Numbered from the stretch's first letter, positions 27,921 to 37,415 are shown. The stretch is DNA of 64,000 nucleotides from Thioclava electrotropha (GCF_002085925.2 NZ_CP053562.1:2026001-2090000), one strand, 5' to 3'. The notes: a model not told the origin generated them from the letters alone. Made by a program: numbers and translations.

Positions 27921-28225
27921 TGGCAGGCGCATTCTGGATCGCCCATGTGAAGGTGCTCGACGACGAGGCCTATGGCAAATACGCCGAGGGCGCGGGCCCC
28001 GCGATCGCGAAACATGGTGGACGCTTCCTCGCTCGTGGCGCGCGCTATGTGCAACTCGAAGGCAATGACCGCGCGCGCAATGTCGTCGCTTGGTTCCCGT
28101 CTCTGGAAGCGGCCGAAACCTGCTACTACTCCGACGACTATCAGGCGGCGCTGGCCCATGCCAAAGGCGCATCCGAGCGTGACCTGATGATCGTCGAGGC
28201 GATGGACGACGTCGAAATCAAATGA
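27920..28225 (+). CDS. DUF1330-like small protein
   Basis: The 101-residue protein begins GAFWIAHVKVLDDEAYGKYAEGAGPAIAKHGGRFLARG and ends SASERDLMIVEAMDD-like sequence, the pattern of DUF1330 ferredoxin-like (dimeric alpha/beta barrel) proteins with a conserved Y-x-x-Y and a GG-x-FL-x-RG segment. Function is unknown in the family. Its ATG overlaps the alaS stop, so it is translated with alaS, and a terminator follows. No catalytic role can be assigned. Confidence 0.8.
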   Translation: MAGAFWIAHVKVLDDEAYGKYAEGAGPAIAKHGGRFLARGARYVQLEGNDRARNVVAWFPSLEAAETCYYSDDYQAALAHAKGASERDLMIVEAMDDVEIK

Positions 28226-28264
28226 AGATCGGCCTGTAAGGTATTGATCGGAAATCATTTAGAA

Positions 28265-28285
28265 GGCGGCTGCGGCCGCCTTTTT
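28265..28285 (+). terminator. Rho-independent terminator after alaS operon
   Basis: GGCGGC and GCCGCC pair across the loop TGCG and are followed by TTTTT, 40 nt past the preceding stop. Confidence 0.85.
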
Positions 28286-28315
28286 CTATGACGTTGCGCC
28301 CGGTCGTTTTTGCTC

Positions 28316-28345
28316 TGGACCTTCGGGCGCGCTGCGTCCTATGCT
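28316..28345 (+). promoter_or_regulatory. Candidate promoter for the cysS leader
   Basis: TGGACC (28316-28321) and TATGCT (28340-28345) are 18 nt apart. The -10 ends 6 nt before the A of the leader ATG, so transcription would start at or next to that A, giving a leaderless uORF. Confidence 0.4.
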
Positions 28346-28351
28346 GCCGAC

Positions 28352-28393
28352 ATGACCACGAAGACCATCATCATCTGCTGCATTATCCGCTGA
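28352..28393 (+). CDS. Candidate Cys-rich leader peptide upstream of cysS
   Basis: A 13-codon ORF MTTKTIIICCIIR ends in TGA 90 nt before the cysS start. It has tandem Cys codons (TGC TGC) at positions 9-10, directly upstream of the cysteinyl-tRNA synthetase gene. No Shine-Dalgarno precedes it, but a -10-like TATGCT sits at the right distance for a leaderless start. A potential 7-bp hairpin starts 11 nt after its stop. The content and place fit a ribosome-stalling leader that senses Cys-tRNA. It may still be a chance ORF; conservation is the test. Confidence 0.5.
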   Translation: MTTKTIIICCIIR

Positions 28394-28403
28394 CATACGT
28401 CAC

Positions 28404-28451
28404 GCGGGCTGGTCTTCTCTTTCCAAATTTCTCATGACCTTGTAAGCCCGC
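28404..28451 (+). promoter_or_regulatory. Possible regulatory hairpin in the cysS 5' leader
   Basis: GCGGGCT (28404-28410) pairs with AGCCCGC (28445-28451) across a 34-nt loop; a smaller CGGC-AGGT-GCCG hairpin follows at 28452-28463. Neither has a U-tract. TCTTC in the loop could pair with the cysS ribosome site GAGGA at 28476-28480. A ribosome at the leader stop would cover the first arm, whereas one stalled at the Cys codons would not. Confidence 0.3.
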
Positions 28452-28483
28452 CGGCAGGTGCCGCCGACCCTTTGCGAGGACAC

Positions 28484-29992
28484 ATGACCCAGATCCGTTT
28501 GCGCAATTCCCTGACCCGGAAAGTCGAGGATTTCCGTCCGATCGATGCCGACAACGTGCGGATGTATCTCTGCGGCCCGACCGTTTACGACCGCGCGCAT
28601 CTCGGCAACGCCCGTCCGGTGGTGGTTTTCGACGTGCTCTACCGGTTGCTGCGCCACGTCTACGGGCCGGAGCACGTCACCTATGTGCGCAATTTCACGG
28701 ATGTGGATGACAAGATCAACGCGACGGCGCAGGCGCGCAAGGAGGCCGGGGCCGAAGGGTCGCTCGAAGAGCTGATCCGCGCGCGGACCGAGGAGACCAT
28801 CGGCTGGTATCATGCCGACATGGATGCGCTCGGCGCCTTGCGCCCAGATCAGGAACCGCGCGCAACCGACTATATCGGCGCGATGATCGCGATGATCGAG
28901 ACGCTGATCGAAGACGGTCACGCCTATGCCGCCGAGGGCCATGTGCTGTTCCGGGTGCGTAGCTACAAGGATTACGGCGCGCTGTCGGGGCGGACGGTCG
29001 ACGACATGATGGCGGGCGCCCGGGTCGAGGTCGCGCCGTTCAAGGAAGACCCGATGGATTTCGTGCTGTGGAAGCCCTCCGACGAGGGGCTGCCGGGTTG
29101 GGAGAGCCCGTGGGGCCGGGGCCGACCGGGCTGGCATATCGAGTGCTCGGCGATGTCTTACGAACTGCTCGGCGCGTCGTTCGACATCCATGGCGGCGGC
29201 ATCGACCTGCAATTTCCGCACCACGAGAATGAGATCGCGCAGAGCTGCTGCGCCCATCCCGAAGGCTCCTTTGCGAATTACTGGCTGCATAACGAGATGC
29301 TGCAGGTCGAGGGCAAGAAGATGTCCAAGTCCTTGGGCAATTTCTTCACCGTGCGCGATCTGCTGGATGGTCATGACGGCGAGAAGGGTATTCCGGGCGA
29401 AGTGATCCGGTTCGTGTTCCTGCAGACGCATTACACCAAGCCGATGGATTGGACGGCGGAGAAGGCGCGGCAGGCTGAGAGGACTTTACGGCGCATTGCA
29501 GAGTTCTTGGCAGAGGAACCTCTTACGAAGCGTTGGGGTGAAATTCGAAATGCGAAGCCGCCTCAAGAGTTCATTGACGCGCTTGCAAATGACCTGAATA
29601 CGTCTTTGGCGCTCTCCCTTGTGCGCAAATATTTGAAAGAACGAGATGAGTTCAAGCTCGTTGGGGCGCTTCTACTCTTGGGATTTGACCACCAAGTCTT
29701 GGTTCAGAAATTCTCGCAGTTCCAATTCGCAGCTTCCTCCAACGAATTTTCTTCAGGTTTTCGGATGTCCACTCGAGGAGACGAGGCATCGGAGAACCCA
29801 AATCGAATGACCGAATTGGGCAATCGCCTTTCGGAAATGCGTAAAGAGGCAATGGAAACCAAGGACTTCGCTCCAGTCGATGCCATGAAACAGGCTCTCA
29901 TCGATGCGGGTGTCGAGGTCCGCATGTCGAAGGCCGGGGTGGAATTGCTGCCCGGACCCGATTTTGACCCCGCCAAGCTGGAGGGCCTGTGA
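28484..29992 (+). CDS. cysS: Cysteinyl-tRNA synthetase
   Basis: The 502-residue enzyme charges tRNA-Cys. It has the HIGH-type motif in [19 protein letters not shown] (residues 26-45, zinc Cys in CGPT), the zinc ligands WHIECSAMS and HHENEIAQS near 220-250, and KMSKSLGN near 280. I chose the ATG at 28484 with GAGGA just upstream. The stretch from about 29480 to 29885 (residues about 331-467, the DALR and tail region) is visibly poorer in G+C and richer in codons such as TTG, CTT and CGA than both ends, suggesting a replaced segment. The reading frame is intact throughout. Confidence 0.95.
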   Translation: MTQIRLRNSLTRKVEDFRPIDADNVRMYLCGPTVYDRAHLGNARPVVVFDVLYRLLRHVYGPEHVTYVRNFTDVDDKINATAQARKEAGAEGSLEELIRARTEETIGWYHADMDALGALRPDQEPRATDYIGAMIAMIETLIEDGHAYAAEGHVLFRVRSYKDYGALSGRTVDDMMAGARVEVAPFKEDPMDFVLWKPSDEGLPGWESPWGRGRPGWHIECSAMSYELLGASFDIHGGGIDLQFPHHENEIAQSCCAHPEGSFANYWLHNEMLQVEGKKMSKSLGNFFTVRDLLDGHDGEKGIPGEVIRFVFLQTHYTKPMDWTAEKARQAERTLRRIAEFLAEEPLTKRWGEIRNAKPPQEFIDALANDLNTSLALSLVRKYLKERDEFKLVGALLLLGFDHQVLVQKFSQFQFAASSNEFSSGFRMSTRGDEASENPNRMTELGNRLSEMRKEAMETKDFAPVDAMKQALIDAGVEVRMSKAGVELLPGPDFDPAKLEGL

Positions 29993-30156
29993 TGGCGCGC
30001 AGCTACAGCGATAAGGGACGCGCCGGACCCGAGGGGGCGCAATCGCGCCCGCCCTGGGGGCGGGTCGGGCGCAGCCCGGCGTTCCGCCGGGCGGGAGCTC
30101 TGAGTGAAGGACGGCCTGAACGGGCGAACCAAGGCGCCAACGGAGGCAACCAATGA
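29992..30156 (+). CDS. Possible 54-residue ORF bridging cysS and cimA
   Basis: An ATG overlapping the cysS stop (TGATG) opens a 54-codon frame whose TGA overlaps the cimA ATG. The product is low-complexity (Arg/Gly/Pro/Ala) and lies exactly over a GC-rich, hairpin-forming repeat, so it may only be a translated repeat. The double overlap would nevertheless couple translation of cysS and cimA. No family recognised. Confidence 0.25.
   Translation: MARSYSDKGRAGPEGAQSRPPWGRVGRSPAFRRAGALSEGRPERANQGANGGNQ
30023..30100. repeat. GC-rich structured intergenic element (copy 1)
   Basis: The sequence folds into nested stems: GGGCGC-AATC-GCGCCC (30035-30050), CCCGCCC with GGGCGGG (30048-30064) and GCCCGGCG-TTC-CGCCGGGC (30074-30092). 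Its reverse complement shares GCGCCCCCTC-GG-TC and GCC-AACGCCCGG-like pieces with the element at 57200-57290, so the two appear to be diverged copies of one family in opposite orientation. Confidence 0.45.
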
Positions 30157-31775
30157 CCAAACAACGCCTCTATCTCTACGACACGACCCTGCGTGACGGG
30201 CAGCAATCGGCGGGCGTCCAATTCTCGGTGCCGGAGAAGATCGAGATCGCCAGGGCGCTCGACGCGATCGGCATCGACTATATCGAGGGCGGCTGGCCCG
30301 GGGCGAACCCGACCGACAGCGATTTCTTCGAGGCGCGGCCCGAGACGCGGGCGACCTTCACCGCGTTCGGGATGACCAAGCGGGCAGGGCGCTCGGCCGC
30401 GAATGACGACGTGCTGGCGGGCGTGATGAACGCGAACACCCCGGCCGTCTGCCTCGTCGGCAAGACGCATGATTACCATGTGACCACCGCGCTCGGGATC
30501 ACGCTGGAGGAGAACCTCGAGAATATCCGCGCCTCGGTCGCGCATATGGTGGCGCAAGGCCGCGAGGCACTGTTCGACGCCGAGCATTTCTTCGACGGCT
30601 ACAAGGCGAAGCCCGACTATGCGCTGGAGTGTTGCCGCGCGGCCTATGAGGCGGGCGCGCGCTGGATCGTGCTGTGCGACACCAATGGCGGCACGCTGCC
30701 GGGCGAGATCGGCAAGATCGTCGAAGCGGTGATCGCGGCGGGCATTCCCGGCGACCGTCTCGGCATCCACTGCCATGACGATACCGGCAACGCCGTGGCG
30801 GGCAGCCTCGCGGCCATCGAGGCCGGTGCGCGCCAGATTCAGGGCACGCTGAATGGGCTGGGCGAGCGCTGCGGCAACGCGAACCTGATCACGCTGATCC
30901 CGACGCTTCTGCTGAAAGAGCCCTACGCCTCGACGCTCGACACCGGGATCGCGCCCGAAAACCTGCGCGACATCACCAAGCTTTCGCGCAAGCTCGACGA
31001 TATCCTGAACCGGGTGCCGCTGCGCTCCGCGCCCTATGTGGGTGCCTCGGCCTTCACCCATAAGGCGGGGCTACACGCCTCGGCGATCCTAAAAAATCCA
31101 GACACTTACGAGCATATCGACCCCGCCGTCGTGGGGAACACGCGCCTGATCCCGATGTCCAATCAGGCGGGCCAGTCGAACCTGCGCGCGCGGCTGAAAG
31201 GCATGGGGATCGAGGTCGCGAAGGACGATCCACGCCTCGCCCGCATCCTCGATCTGATCAAGGAGCGCGAGGATCAGGGCTATGCCTATGACGGCGCACA
31301 GGCGAGTTTCGAGCTGCTCGCGCGGGCCGAGCTGGGGCAATTGCCGAAGTTCTTCGAGGTGAAGCGCTACAAGGTCACGGTGGAGCGGCGCAAGAACCGC
31401 TACGACAAGATGGTCTCGATTTCCGAGGCGGTCGTGGTGGTGAAAGTCGGCGGGAAGAAGATGCTTTCGGTCTCGGAAAGCATGGACGAGCAGGGGCATG
31501 ACCGCGGCCCGGTAAACGCGCTCTCGAAAGCGCTGTCGAAGGATCTCGGCCCCTATCAGAGCCTGATCGACGACATGAAGCTGGTCGATTTCCGCGTGCG
31601 GATCACGCAAGGCGGCACCGAGGCCGTCACCCGCGTCATCATCGATAGCGAAGACGATGCGGGCCAGCGCTGGTCAACCGTGGGCGTGTCGCCGAACATA
31701 GTGGACGCGAGTTTCGAGGCGCTGCTCGACGCGATGATCTGGAAGCTGATGCGCGACGGGGCGCAGCCCGCATGA
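30153..31775 (+). CDS. cimA: (R)-citramalate synthase
   Basis: The 540-residue protein belongs to the LeuA/CimA family. It has the TIM-barrel start YLYDTTLRDGQQSAGVQFSVPEKIEIARALD (residues 7-37), DYIEGGWPGANPTD near 48 and the metal-binding HCHDDTGNAVAGSLAAIEAG near 210. The longer form and the GWPGANPTD, TKRAGRSA and DILNRVP segments fit citramalate synthase (cimA type, condensing pyruvate and acetyl-CoA for isoleucine synthesis) rather than alpha-isopropylmalate synthase. A C-terminal LeuA-like regulatory domain follows residue 370. Its stop overlaps the next ATG. Confidence 0.9.
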   Translation: MTKQRLYLYDTTLRDGQQSAGVQFSVPEKIEIARALDAIGIDYIEGGWPGANPTDSDFFEARPETRATFTAFGMTKRAGRSAANDDVLAGVMNANTPAVCLVGKTHDYHVTTALGITLEENLENIRASVAHMVAQGREALFDAEHFFDGYKAKPDYALECCRAAYEAGARWIVLCDTNGGTLPGEIGKIVEAVIAAGIPGDRLGIHCHDDTGNAVAGSLAAIEAGARQIQGTLNGLGERCGNANLITLIPTLLLKEPYASTLDTGIAPENLRDITKLSRKLDDILNRVPLRSAPYVGASAFTHKAGLHASAILKNPDTYEHIDPAVVGNTRLIPMSNQAGQSNLRARLKGMGIEVAKDDPRLARILDLIKEREDQGYAYDGAQASFELLARAELGQLPKFFEVKRYKVTVERRKNRYDKMVSISEAVVVVKVGGKKMLSVSESMDEQGHDRGPVNALSKALSKDLGPYQSLIDDMKLVDFRVRITQGGTEAVTRVIIDSEDDAGQRWSTVGVSPNIVDASFEALLDAMIWKLMRDGAQPA

Positions 31776-32536
31776 GCGATCTGGCCGCGTCTCTCCAAGC
31801 GGCGGCCGAGGCCGTGCGTCAGGGCGACCCCGATCGGTTCGCCGCCACCATGGCCGCACCTGCGGATCTGCGCGACCGCCTCTGGCCGCTCTACGCCGCC
31901 AATCTCGAGATCGCGCGTGCGCCCTGGGCCTCGTCTGAGCCGATGGTTGCCGAGATGCGCCTGCAATGGTGGGTCGATGCGCTGGAGGCTCTGTCCGAGG
32001 GCCGCGAACCGCCGCATGAGATCGGCCCGGCGCTTGTCTCGGTGGCACAGCCCGCGCGCCATTTGATTGCCGCGGCCGAAGCCCGTCGTGCCGATTGCTG
32101 GCCCGATCCTTTCGACGATGTTTCAAGCCTTTGGGCCTATCTCGATCAGACGTCCGGCGCGCTCTACTGGGCCGCGGCCGAGGCGCTCGGCGCGCCTGAG
32201 GAAGCGGAAATTACCGTGCGCAGTTTCGGTGCAGGCGCCGGGCTCGCGGCGCTCCTGCAAGCATGGCCCGATCTCGTCGCGCGGGGGCGTCCACCGCTTG
32301 TCGCACCGGACATCGCAACGCTGCATCAGCTCGCGGCGGAGGGCCAAGTGCGACTCGAACCCGCCCGCAAGCTGCGTCTGGGAGCGGCGAAGGCAGCACT
32401 TCTTCCGGGATGGCAGGCTCGGGCGCTCCTCGCGCGCGCGCGCGTCATAGAAGACCCGCTTGCGCCGGGTGCGCTGGCGCTGTCGGAATTCCGCCGCAGA
32501 TCGGGACTTTTGCGCGCCGCGCTGCTTGGCGTCTGA
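31772..32536 (+). CDS. Squalene/phytoene synthase-fold protein lacking catalytic Asp motifs
   Basis: The 254-residue protein has the overall helical pattern of the squalene/phytoene synthase family: LWPLYAANLEIARAPW near 37, MRLQWWVDALEAL near 60, AYLDQTSGALYWAAAEALG near 125 and GAGLAALLQAWPDLVARGRPPLV near 150. The two DxxxD metal-binding motifs of active prenyltransferases are not visible at the expected places, so it resembles the NDUFAF6-like branch thought to help complex I assembly rather than a carotenoid enzyme. Translation is coupled to cimA (ATGA). Function is inferred only from fold. Confidence 0.78.
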   Translation: MSDLAASLQAAAEAVRQGDPDRFAATMAAPADLRDRLWPLYAANLEIARAPWASSEPMVAEMRLQWWVDALEALSEGREPPHEIGPALVSVAQPARHLIAAAEARRADCWPDPFDDVSSLWAYLDQTSGALYWAAAEALGAPEEAEITVRSFGAGAGLAALLQAWPDLVARGRPPLVAPDIATLHQLAAEGQVRLEPARKLRLGAAKAALLPGWQARALLARARVIEDPLAPGALALSEFRRRSGLLRAALLGV

Positions 32537-32658
32537 CCCCTTAGGGCCAGCGTGCGGGTAATTTTCGGAAATTAGAGGAATCTTCAACTCTTCGCCTGAT
32601 GGTGATCGCGATTGCCCCGATAGGTCGGGTCGCTGCCGCAGTTCGCCGGAGGACGTTG

Positions 32659-35600
32659 ATGCGCTTTCTCGACAATTTGAAACTTGGACTGAAATTGCCG
32701 CTGATGCTGGTGGCGATTGCCATGGTCGCTCTGACGATTATGGGAATTTCAGCCTATCGTACCGCCTACGGACTGCTGGAAAGCGAAGGGACACAGCGCC
32801 TCACGCGAACTCTGGCCGCGCGCGTCGCTCTTGCGGAAGACTGGGCGCAGACACTGGCCTCCAATACCCGCACGATCGCCGCGAATCCCGACACGGCGCG
32901 GGCGCTTTACGATTTCACCAAGAGCCTCAACCGGCTCGATCCTACCGCCATCGAAAGCCTGCGGACCGGGGCCGCAGAGGCCGGGGCGTCCGAGGGCGAG
33001 GTGAGCGGCCCGCTCCGGGACTATCGCCTGCTACTGGATCGCTATGGTCCCGCCATTGATCAGATTTTGGCGGAGAATGGCCTGAAAGATCTCTATCTGA
33101 TCGATCGCGACGGTCGCATTGTTTTTGCCGCGCGCGATCATAGCGCAGTTGGCCACGCGCTTGCGGATGAACCGGCGGGGCTGATCGAGGCCGCGACCGC
33201 TGCGCTGGATTGGTTGAGCGCGCCGACGGGCATGGTGGCGGCCGATACCGTCGCCGTTTCACCCCCGCATTTCGAGTTTGCCAAGGGTCGGTTCTTCGCC
33301 GCACGCCCCGTGCGAAGCGGAAATGGTCTCAAGCTCGGTGCTGTTGTCTTGCGAAAGCCGATGGCCGAACTCGGGGGGATCATGGCCAACCCGCGCGGCA
33401 TCGGCGAGACCGGTGAAGGTTTCCTGATTGACGAGAAAGGGAGGCTGATGAGCGATCTGCGCTTTCCGGCCAACGCTCCGAAACCGGGGGAGGTTTTGCC
33501 CGCGGCTACCGTGAGTGCTGTAGAACAGGCGCAGGAAGAGGTGATCTCTTTGCATGGGCATCCAGCGATCGAGAGAACCCAGAAGGTCACTTTATTCGAT
33601 CAGCCCTATTGGGCGGTCGTCGAGCAAGACCGTGCAGAGCTGTTCGCTCCTGCCACGTCACTTGCCCGTGCGATGCTATTCAACGCGTCCTGGCTCATCC
33701 TTCTATTGGCGGCCCTTTCTGCCTGGATGGCACGATCCGTCTCAAACCCTCTCAAGGGCCTGGAAAAATCCATTCGCAAGATCAGCGGAGGCGATTACGC
33801 GAGCGAGATCGCACAGACTCGCCGTGGCGACGAAGTCGGTGCAATCGCCTCCGCGCTGAGCAACCTGCGCAACGAGCTTGATCAGTCTGAAGGGATCAAA
33901 CGCGAGGCCACGCGACAGGGCGCAGCCTATGCTAACGCCTCCGCCGCTCTGATGATCGTCGATCGCGACTTCCGTATCACCCATGTCAATCGTGCGCTCG
34001 TCGATCTGGTCGAGTCGCGGCTCGACGAGTTTCGCGTTGTCAGCACCGACCTCGATCCTAAGAATCTTGTGGGCCGCTCGATGGATGATTTCCACGCCAA
34101 TCGGGGACACGCCCGTGCGCTGCTCGGTGATCCAACTCAATTGCCCCTTCATGTCGATATCAAGGTTGGCGAGGGTCGGTTTGGCGTCGACGTCACCGAA
34201 TTCGTTGATGGGCAGGGCAATCAGGCGGGGTTCGTGGTCGAGTGGCGCGACGTGACCGAACGACGGATGAAGGATGCCCTTATCGCGGCCATCGAGCGTG
34301 GCCAGCTCTTTTGCGAGGCCAACCCTGCCGGGATGGTTGTTCGAATGAACGCAAATCTGCAATCGCTCCTCGGGGGGCAGGCACCAAGCCTCATGGGAGA
34401 GCCGCTGAAGGACTGGCTAAGCACGGTTGATGGCAGTGATCCTTGGCCTTCGATTGCCGCCGGTGAGCCCGTCACTGCCCGCTTTTCGATACGTGACCGT
34501 CAGGGCAATACCTTTCTGCTCGACGGCTCGCTCAATCCGATCTCGGATAAAGCAGGGCGCTTGATGAAGATCGTGCTCATGGCCAGTGACGTGACCGTCG
34601 CGGAAGCTGCGCTTGCCTCCGCCCAACACCGAAATCTCAAAATGATCGAGGCTCAGAAGTCCGTCGTCGAGACGCTTCAACTCGGCCTTGCAGCCCTGTC
34701 GCGCGGCGATCTGAGCCTGACGCTCGACACGGAGTTTTCCCAGGAATACGAGGCGTTGCGCAACGATTTCAACGCTGCAGCGCAAAACCTTGCGGCAGCG
34801 ATCGTTTCAGTCATCGACAACGCTGCGGCGATCGACACTGAGGCCAGTGAGATCGCCTCTGCTTCTGACGACCTCAGCCGCAGAACGGAGCAACAGGCTG
34901 CGACGCTTGAAGAAACCGCAGCCGCACTCGATCAGCTCTCATCGTCTGTCACGACCTCGGCGCAAGGCGTGGCGGAAGCGGATCGGGTGGTGTCAGAAGC
35001 CCGCAGCAGCGCGGAAACCTCTGGTGAAGTGGTCAAGCAGGCCATACAGGCGATGAGCGAAATCGAAACCAGCTCACAGCAGATTTCCAAGATCATCGGC
35101 GTGATCGACGAGATTGCCTTCCAGACCAACCTACTTGCGCTCAACGCTGGTGTCGAAGCCGCGCGCGCCGGTGAAGCGGGTCGCGGTTTCGCCGTTGTCG
35201 CTTCAGAAGTACGCGCCCTCGCGCAACGGTCTTCCGAAGCCGCACGCGAAATCGACACCCTGATCACCGCGTCGAGCGAACAGGTGACCCGAGGCGTGGG
35301 CCTCGTCGGCGAAACCGGCCGTGCGCTCACGGAAATTCTTAACGCTGTCGTCGATATTTCGGCGCGTGTCTCTGAAATAGCGGGCGGTGCCCATGAGCAG
35401 GCAGAGGGGCTGAAAGAGATAAATGCCGCGGTGAATCAGCTGGACCAAGTGACGCAACAAAACGCAGCAATGTTCGAAGAAACGACCGCGGCCAGTCACG
35501 CTCTGATGACAAATGCGACATCCCTGCGCGACATCACTGCCCAGTTCAAAGTCAGTATGCGGGCGACGTCAAAAGAAGGCGAGAGCACTCTGTCGGCGCA

Positions 35601-35712
35601 AAATCAATATGAGGTTCAGGCAAGCGAAGGAGGCCGTGAACTTCCGCAAGCGGTGGGCGAAACCGCTCCGCGCGGTACCACCTTTTCAGCTGAAGACTGG
35701 GAAGAGTTTTGA
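32659..35712 (+). CDS. Methyl-accepting chemotaxis protein with PAS domains and C-terminal tether
   Basis: This 1017-residue chemoreceptor has a first membrane helix near 13-35, a large periplasmic sensor (about 36-335), a second helix near 336-357 ([14 protein letters not shown]), HAMP, then two PAS-like regions ([29 protein letters not shown] and a second near 550) before the signalling domain. The hairpin tip [37 protein letters not shown] is intact. It ends EDWEEF, a DWEEF pentapeptide like the NWETF tether for CheR and CheB. I chose the ATG at 32659 after GGAGGA. It is the only MCP here and starts the plus arm of the chemosensory cluster. Confidence 0.93.
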   Translation: MRFLDNLKLGLKLPLMLVAIAMVALTIMGISAYRTAYGLLESEGTQRLTRTLAARVALAEDWAQTLASNTRTIAANPDTARALYDFTKSLNRLDPTAIESLRTGAAEAGASEGEVSGPLRDYRLLLDRYGPAIDQILAENGLKDLYLIDRDGRIVFAARDHSAVGHALADEPAGLIEAATAALDWLSAPTGMVAADTVAVSPPHFEFAKGRFFAARPVRSGNGLKLGAVVLRKPMAELGGIMANPRGIGETGEGFLIDEKGRLMSDLRFPANAPKPGEVLPAATVSAVEQAQEEVISLHGHPAIERTQKVTLFDQPYWAVVEQDRAELFAPATSLARAMLFNASWLILLLAALSAWMARSVSNPLKGLEKSIRKISGGDYASEIAQTRRGDEVGAIASALSNLRNELDQSEGIKREATRQGAAYANASAALMIVDRDFRITHVNRALVDLVESRLDEFRVVSTDLDPKNLVGRSMDDFHANRGHARALLGDPTQLPLHVDIKVGEGRFGVDVTEFVDGQGNQAGFVVEWRDVTERRMKDALIAAIERGQLFCEANPAGMVVRMNANLQSLLGGQAPSLMGEPLKDWLSTVDGSDPWPSIAAGEPVTARFSIRDRQGNTFLLDGSLNPISDKAGRLMKIVLMASDVTVAEAALASAQHRNLKMIEAQKSVVETLQLGLAALSRGDLSLTLDTEFSQEYEALRNDFNAAAQNLAAAIVSVIDNAAAIDTEASEIASASDDLSRRTEQQAATLEETAAALDQLSSSVTTSAQGVAEADRVVSEARSSAETSGEVVKQAIQAMSEIETSSQQISKIIGVIDEIAFQTNLLALNAGVEAARAGEAGRGFAVVASEVRALAQRSSEAAREIDTLITASSEQVTRGVGLVGETGRALTEILNAVVDISARVSEIAGGAHEQAEGLKEINAAVNQLDQVTQQNAAMFEETTAASHALMTNATSLRDITAQFKVSMRATSKEGESTLSAQNQYEVQASEGGRELPQAVGETAPRGTTFSAEDWEEF

Positions 35713-35732
35713 ATTCGCACGAAGGACACGCG

Positions 35733-36797
35733 ATGCCAAACGAATTGCCGCTCGCCAAGAAAGTTCTCATCGTCGATGACTCGGCTACGATGCGTCAACT
35801 TATTCGAGCGCGTCTGACAAACGACGCGCGCCTAGCCGTCGTCGGCGAAGCGGCGGACGCGTTTGAGGCGCGTGAAAAAATTAAAGCGCTTTCGCCGGAT
35901 GTGATCACGCTCGATGTCGAGATGCCGCGGATGAACGGCCTCGATTTTCTTGAACGCCTCATGCGTTTGAGACCGATGCCTGTGGTCATGGTGTCGACGG
36001 AAACCCATAGCGGATCGCGCGCCGCAATCGAAGCGCTCGCCCTCGGTGCGATCGATTGCGTGGGAAAGCCGCGGTCTGGTCACCTCGAAAAGAGCTTTGA
36101 GACGCTTCCAGATATTCTTCTTGCGGCAGCAAACGCGCGCCTGCCTCAAAGTGGGGTCTCGCGAGCTGCGGTGAGGCCCGCACGAAACTTTCACTGGGCC
36201 GGTCAAATCGTGCTGATCGGGTCCTCGACCGGAGGCGTTGACGCCCTCGAGACGATCTTGAAGGGATTTCCTGAAAATTGCCCGCCCACGCTCATAGCGC
36301 AGCACATGCCAGAGAGCTTCCTCGCGAGCTTCGCCGAACGGCTTGATCGTATCATCGCGCCAAGTGTGCGGCTTGGCCAAACGGGCCTCCCTCTCGCACA
36401 AGGGCAAGTCTATCTTGCGCCTGGTGGCCCGACGCATCTCACGGTTCAAAATGACAGAACACCTTACCTGTCATTGCTTGAAAGCGAGAAGCGAAACGGA
36501 CATCGACCGTCGGTGGATATTCTGTTCGAATCCGCACTGAATATGGCTACGAATGCCGTCGTCGTTTTACTCACCGGTATGGGCCGAGATGGCGCAGAGG
36601 GGATGATGCTCTTGCGCCGAGCCGGAGCACATTGTTTTGCCCAAGACAAGGAGACGTCGACTGTTTTTGGAATGCCGAGGGCGGCGCTCGAAATTGGCGC
36701 GGCGTCCTATTCGGTGGCCCTTGAAAAAATCGCCCCAGAAATTCTCAGGAGATGTGCTCAGAGCCCGGCAAAGGTCAGGAAAGTCGGTGAAACATGA
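35733..36797 (+). CDS. cheB: Chemotaxis methylesterase CheB
   Basis: The 354-residue protein has a receiver domain (KKVLIVDDSATMRQLI, phosphorylated Asp61 in TLDVEMPRMNGLD) and a methylesterase domain with the catalytic Ser in IGSSTGGVDALE, His in AQHMPESF and Asp in TGMGRDGAEGM. It removes methyl or amide groups from receptor glutamates. I chose the ATG at 35733 after GAAGGA; a TTG just after the MCP stop is less likely. It follows the MCP and overlaps cheD by ATGA. The whole arm looks lower in G+C than the housekeeping genes before it. Confidence 0.94.
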   Translation: MPNELPLAKKVLIVDDSATMRQLIRARLTNDARLAVVGEAADAFEAREKIKALSPDVITLDVEMPRMNGLDFLERLMRLRPMPVVMVSTETHSGSRAAIEALALGAIDCVGKPRSGHLEKSFETLPDILLAAANARLPQSGVSRAAVRPARNFHWAGQIVLIGSSTGGVDALETILKGFPENCPPTLIAQHMPESFLASFAERLDRIIAPSVRLGQTGLPLAQGQVYLAPGGPTHLTVQNDRTPYLSLLESEKRNGHRPSVDILFESALNMATNAVVVLLTGMGRDGAEGMMLLRRAGAHCFAQDKETSTVFGMPRAALEIGAASYSVALEKIAPEILRRCAQSPAKVRKVGET

Positions 36798-37315
36798 ATG
36801 CAGTTTCCACAGACAGACCGATCCATATTTCGCAAGGCGAGTTTCTCGTCGCCGGCACGGGCGCGAAATCGATTACAACGATCCTCGGCTCTTGTGTCGC
36901 CTGTTGTCTCTACGATGAAAATGCGCAGGTCGGTGGTATGAACCACTTTCTATTGCCGAATACGACTGGTTCAACCTTTCAAGCGGCAAGCTTCGGCGTG
37001 AATGCGATGGAGCTTTTGATCAATGAACTTATTAAACACGGGGCGAAGCGCAGTGATCTACGTGCGAAGCTATTTGGTGGTGCGCGCATGGTCAACGGCC
37101 TCTCGGACATCGGCTTGAAGAATAGCGAGTTCTCAATCGCGTTCCTAGCTAAGGAGCGTATCACATGTGTCAGCCAGAGTTTGGGCGGTTCTCAAGCGCG
37201 TAGGGTAGAGTTCTGGCCCGATACTGGCCGTGCGCGCCAGAAAATGCTTGGTAATGCAGAAGTCTTTGAGCGCGATGTCACGCCCGCGCCGGCTCGCGAA
37301 ATCGAACTGTTCTGA
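36794..37315 (+). CDS. cheD: Chemoreceptor glutamine deamidase CheD
   Basis: The 173-residue protein contains TTILGSCVACCLYDENAQVGGMNHFLLP, with catalytic Cys34 in GSCVA and His51 in MNHF, the CheD deamidase pair, and a later LFGGARM segment. It converts receptor Gln to Glu or Met-like sites and can bind CheB or CheC. It is coupled to cheB and is the last plus-strand chemotaxis gene. An IS element begins 30 nt after its stop. The composition is clearly more A+T-rich than the rest of the window. Confidence 0.92.
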   Translation: MNAVSTDRPIHISQGEFLVAGTGAKSITTILGSCVACCLYDENAQVGGMNHFLLPNTTGSTFQAASFGVNAMELLINELIKHGAKRSDLRAKLFGGARMVNGLSDIGLKNSEFSIAFLAKERITCVSQSLGGSQARRVEFWPDTGRARQKMLGNAEVFERDVTPAPAREIELF

Positions 37316-37344
37316 TGTGTTGAATGGTTGCAATACATGTCAAA

Positions 37345-37369
37345 TGAATGGCCCCGTTTTTCGTGGACG
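37345..37369 (+). repeat. IS3-like terminal inverted repeat, left
   Basis: TGAATGGCCCCGTTTTTCGT, continuing GGACGC, matches the right end with about four mismatches over 25 nt. Confidence 0.8.
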
Positions 37370-37415
37370 CAGTCGCGTCTCAGTTTCTGTTGCCGCTCGA
37401 ACACGACGGGCAACA

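Noticed and set aside
30035..30092. Terminator between cysS and cimA
   Set aside because: The stems are strong but no U-tract follows, and the overlapping frames suggest co-transcription.
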